Of a DNA stretch of 8,938 nucleotides, positions 7,189 through 8,938 are shown piece after piece (the first letter of the stretch is position 1; the number at the start of each line of letters is the position of its first letter). Position numbers and translations under genes: made by a program. The notes beneath the pieces were generated by a model. The model had not been told where the DNA came from. It saw only the letters and a program-made list of their open reading frames with translations, and did not search any database. The DNA is from a bacterium. GTDB lineage: Bacteria > Hydrogenedentota > Hydrogenedentia > Hydrogenedentiales > SLHB01. Where the stretch lies: contig JAAEQP010001627.1 of assembly GCA_024231375.1 (NCBI GenBank), positions 1 to 8,938 on the forward strand. The letters run 5' to 3'.

Positions 7189-8025
7189 ATGACTGACACA
7201 CGCGTAGACGAAGCACGCCCCAACGAGACAGGCCAGGCGCCATCCCCGGGGGAGCAAGGAGACTTCATCGTCGACGAGGCGACCGATGAGGTGCTCCGGC
7301 TGCAACTGGACATGTTCGAGGGCCCCTTCGAGGTGCTTCTCTATCTGATTCGATCCCAGGAGATCGATATCTTCGACATCCCTGCCGTGAAGATCACCGA
7401 GCAGTACCTGCGCTTCCTCGACCTCATGCGCGACGAAAGCCTGGAAGTGACCGGGGACTTCCTGGTCATGGCGGCCACCCTCATTCAGATCAAGTCTCGG
7501 ATGCTCCTGCCCGCGGAGACGGACGGCGAGGATGAGGAGGACTTCGAAGAAGAGGATCCGAGACTCGAACTGGTCGAGAAACTGCTGGAATATCGCAAGT
7601 TTCGCGGTATCACCGAACGCCTGGCGGAACTGGAGTCGGAACGGGAGAACTGGTACACGCGGCGCGTGACACCCAAGTTCGAGCCTGCCGAGGAGGAGGA
7701 AGAAGAACTCCTCGAAGTGACGATGTACGATCTCATCACGGCGTTCCGCAGTGTGCTGCGCTACATCTCCGACGACCTGGTGCATACGGTCGAAGGCGAA
7801 GAGCATTCCATCGACGAAAAGATCGAGGTGCTGCAAGACCGCCTCATGCGGGAAGGCAGCGTCGCCTGGTCGGATGTCTTCAAAGGATGTCGAAGCCGGA
7901 TCGAACTGGTGTGCTGTTTCCTCGCCATCCTCGAGCTGTGCCGGATGGGACAGGCCCGCGCGCATCAGCACCGGACCTTCGAGGAGATCCGCCTCTTCCA
8001 GGTGGCCGAGGGTGTGACGGGGTGA
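7189..8025 (+). CDS. scpA: Segregation and condensation protein A (kleisin subunit of SMC-ScpAB)
   Basis: ScpA bridges the SMC ATPase heads and binds ScpB to form the bacterial condensin that compacts and segregates the chromosome. This copy has 278 residues, slightly longer than the usual 240-270. The excess is a polar N-terminal extension of about 35 residues. The kleisin N-terminal domain is unmistakable: LQLDMFEGPFEVLLYLI (38-54), EIDIFDIPAVKITEQYL (58-74) and a conserved FLVMAATLIQIKSRMLLP helix (91-108) that contacts the SMC neck. A very acidic linker follows (113-123), with a second one at 167-174. The C-terminal winged-helix region ends with FLAILELCRMGQARAHQ (244-260), which binds the SMC cap. 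The stop overlaps the yraN start by one base (TGATG, 8023-8027). The usual neighbour scpB is not in the window. Confidence 0.96.
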   Translation: MTDTRVDEARPNETGQAPSPGEQGDFIVDEATDEVLRLQLDMFEGPFEVLLYLIRSQEIDIFDIPAVKITEQYLRFLDLMRDESLEVTGDFLVMAATLIQIKSRMLLPAETDGEDEEDFEEEDPRLELVEKLLEYRKFRGITERLAELESERENWYTRRVTPKFEPAEEEEEELLEVTMYDLITAFRSVLRYISDDLVHTVEGEEHSIDEKIEVLQDRLMREGSVAWSDVFKGCRSRIELVCCFLAILELCRMGQARAHQHRTFEEIRLFQVAEGVTG

Positions 8026-8402
8026 TGTGGCCCTTCCGCCGAAGGATCCTGCCCTTGGGCGCCCGAGGCGAGCAGGCGGCGGCCAAGTATCTCAAGCGGG
8101 CGGGTATGCGGATTCTGGGACGAAACGTTCACCTGGGCCGCTACGAGGTGGATATCATCGCCCAGGAAGGCGACACCATCGCCCTGGTCGAGGTGAAAAC
8201 GCGGGCAACGGACGCCTTCGCAACACCCGATGTGAACATCACCCACACCAAACGGCAACACCTCATCTCGGCGGCACGCCAATACGCCGACGAACGCGAC
8301 GATCCCGACATCTCCTACCGGTTCGACGTGGTGACGGTGGTCTGGCCCGAGACGGGCACGCCCGCGATCACGCACTACCGAGACGCATTCCCCGCTCGGT
8401 AG
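8025..8402 (+). CDS. yraN: YraN family (UPF0102) endonuclease-fold protein
   Basis: This is a 125-residue protein of the YraN/UPF0102 family, normal length. It has a restriction-endonuclease-like core of unestablished cellular function, often proposed to act in DNA processing or recombination. The PD-(D/E)xK-type pattern is complete: GARGEQAAAKYL (12-23) with E16, then GRYEVDIIA (38-46) with E41 and D43, and VEVKTR (55-60) with E56 and K58. A trailing RFDVV (99-103) is also typical. The frame is open upstream to 7887 inside scpA, but homology begins at the ATG at 8025, whose A is the last base of the scpA TGA. Tight coupling with scpA implies co-translation. The gene ends 21 bases before the convergent DUF5989 stop. 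Confidence 0.93.
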   Translation: MWPFRRRILPLGARGEQAAAKYLKRAGMRILGRNVHLGRYEVDIIAQEGDTIALVEVKTRATDAFATPDVNITHTKRQHLISAARQYADERDDPDISYRFDVVTVVWPETGTPAITHYRDAFPAR

Positions 8403-8423
8403 CGATTCGCCGGTTCGACGCGT
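8403..8423. other. Convergent gene junction (yraN / DUF5989) with no visible terminator
   Basis: Only 21 bases separate two converging genes. I see no hairpin followed by a T-tract in either direction. The sole symmetric element is the 8-bp palindrome GACGCGTC (8417-8424), which is too short to terminate transcription by itself. Termination of both operons must be factor-dependent or lie inside the opposing genes. Confidence 0.5.
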
Positions 8424-8573
8424 CTACATGGCGTAGAGGAACGGCGCGACCACACTCGCCTGCGCAGCGAAGAACATGAACATGCCGAGAAGCAGCATCG
8501 CCAGGATGATGGGGGTCAGCCAATACAACTTCCGGATGCGCAAGAACGCCCATATTTCTCGTAAGGTTTCCAT
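8424..8573 (-). CDS. DUF5989 family small membrane protein
   Basis: This is a 49-residue protein read from the ATG at 8573-8571 to the TAG at 8426-8424. It begins METLREIWAFLRIRKLYWL, followed by one transmembrane segment at about 19-38 and the short tail VVAPFLYAM. That layout (amphipathic charged start, WL-P before the membrane helix, VAPF near the end) is what I recognise as DUF5989. Its members are usually about 50 residues and sit after an SxtJ-like gene. Here it starts 9 bases after the SxtJ stop on the same strand, with a GGAG just before the ATG, so it is probably the last gene of that operon. Its function is unknown. It is short enough to be missed by routine gene calling. Confidence 0.88.
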   Translation of the reverse strand: METLREIWAFLRIRKLYWLTPIILAMLLLGMFMFFAAQASVVAPFLYAM

Positions 8574-8582
8574 AGCTCCATT

Positions 8583-8938
8583 CTAGAACTGATTGAGGTA
8601 TCGCTCAAATTCGTCCGGCTGCTCTTCCGCATCTTCCCAATACGACTCGGACTTGAGGTCCCAGTCCCGCTTCAGCGGATCGTTGCCACGCCATTGGTTG
8701 ATGAATCGGGCCGGAACTATCATGAGATAGAAAACAAGCGACAGCATCACGCGCGTCATGATCCAGTTGAGGACCTCGGCGAGCTTCATCCACGCCACGA
8801 AAACGGGACGTAGCAGCGAAGGCACCACGATCCCGGCCACCAGGAACACGCTGGCCACCGCGAAGAACCACGGCAACATCTGACCAGCCAGCCATGAGCG
8901 CACCAGGCCCAACACGACGAAGGCCGCGGCCATGAGCA
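8583..8938 (-). CDS. SxtJ-family membrane protein, N-terminus cut by window edge
   Basis: The last ~118 codons are visible; the frame is open to the right edge. A Met at 8933 could be internal, because the preceding codon is still coding and family members are about 130 residues. Three hydrophobic segments lie at about residues 1-15, 20-37 and 60-74 (numbered from that Met). A conserved-looking WMKLAEVLNWIMTRVMLSL and IVPARFINQ lie in the region leading into and out of the last helix. A polar tail with DPLKRDWDLKSESYW (85-99) follows. This matches the small SxtJ proteins named from the saxitoxin cluster, which in many bacteria accompany a SxtI/NodU-type carbamoyltransferase and a DUF5989 protein. 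The carbamoyltransferase gene would be upstream on the minus strand, beyond 8938. The biochemical role of SxtJ is unknown. Confidence 0.85.
   Translation of the reverse strand, partial: LMAAAFVVLGLVRSWLAGQMLPWFFAVASVFLVAGIVVPSLLRPVFVAWMKLAEVLNWIMTRVMLSLVFYLMIVPARFINQWRGNDPLKRDWDLKSESYWEDAEEQPDEFERYLNQF

Overview
This is a compact, GC-rich bacterial chromosomal segment with short intergenic gaps and several start/stop overlaps. It has no RNA genes, no CRISPR array and no recognisable transposon. Housekeeping genes (scpA, yraN) sit beside secreted lipid-amidase-type proteins and an SxtJ/DUF5989 membrane module. That mixture would fit a free-living, Gram-negative, planctomycete- or Hydrogenedentota-like lineage. 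No ribosomal or other taxonomic marker is present, so this placement is a low-confidence inference.

Layout. (1) Positions 1-1981, minus strand: a class II histone-deacetylase-fold deacetylase followed with zero spacing (TAG-ATG) by an AzgA/PbuG-type purine permease that runs off the left edge. A near-consensus sigma-70 promoter at 2016-2044 drives the pair. A degenerate 9-bp tandem repeat abuts its -35 box. (2) Positions 2202-7041, plus strand: three genes joined by two ATGA overlaps. They are a crotonase-family enoyl-CoA hydratase, an exported 801-residue protein fusing a neutral-ceramidase-like domain to a peptidase-C45/NAAA-like Ntn-hydrolase domain, and a membrane-anchored protein of unknown function. 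(3) Positions 7189-8402, plus strand: scpA (chromosome condensation) and yraN (nuclease-fold protein), overlapping by one base. (4) Positions 8424-8938, minus strand and convergent with yraN: the end of an SxtJ-family membrane protein and a 49-residue DUF5989 protein, a pair usually found with a carbamoyltransferase that would lie beyond the right edge.

The most interesting object is the ceramidase/C45 fusion. Two unrelated folds known to hydrolyse N-acyl amides are joined in one secreted polypeptide. The ceramidase half keeps its zinc-site residues but has Thr where the GDVSPN-type serine is expected. The C45 half keeps the Cys/Arg/Asp cluster but appears to lack the usual late TNHF-type Asn motif. 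A reasonable but unproven reading of the cassette is that an acylated amide is cleaved outside the cytoplasm and the released acyl chain is processed as a CoA thioester by the hydratase, with the anchored protein acting at the envelope.
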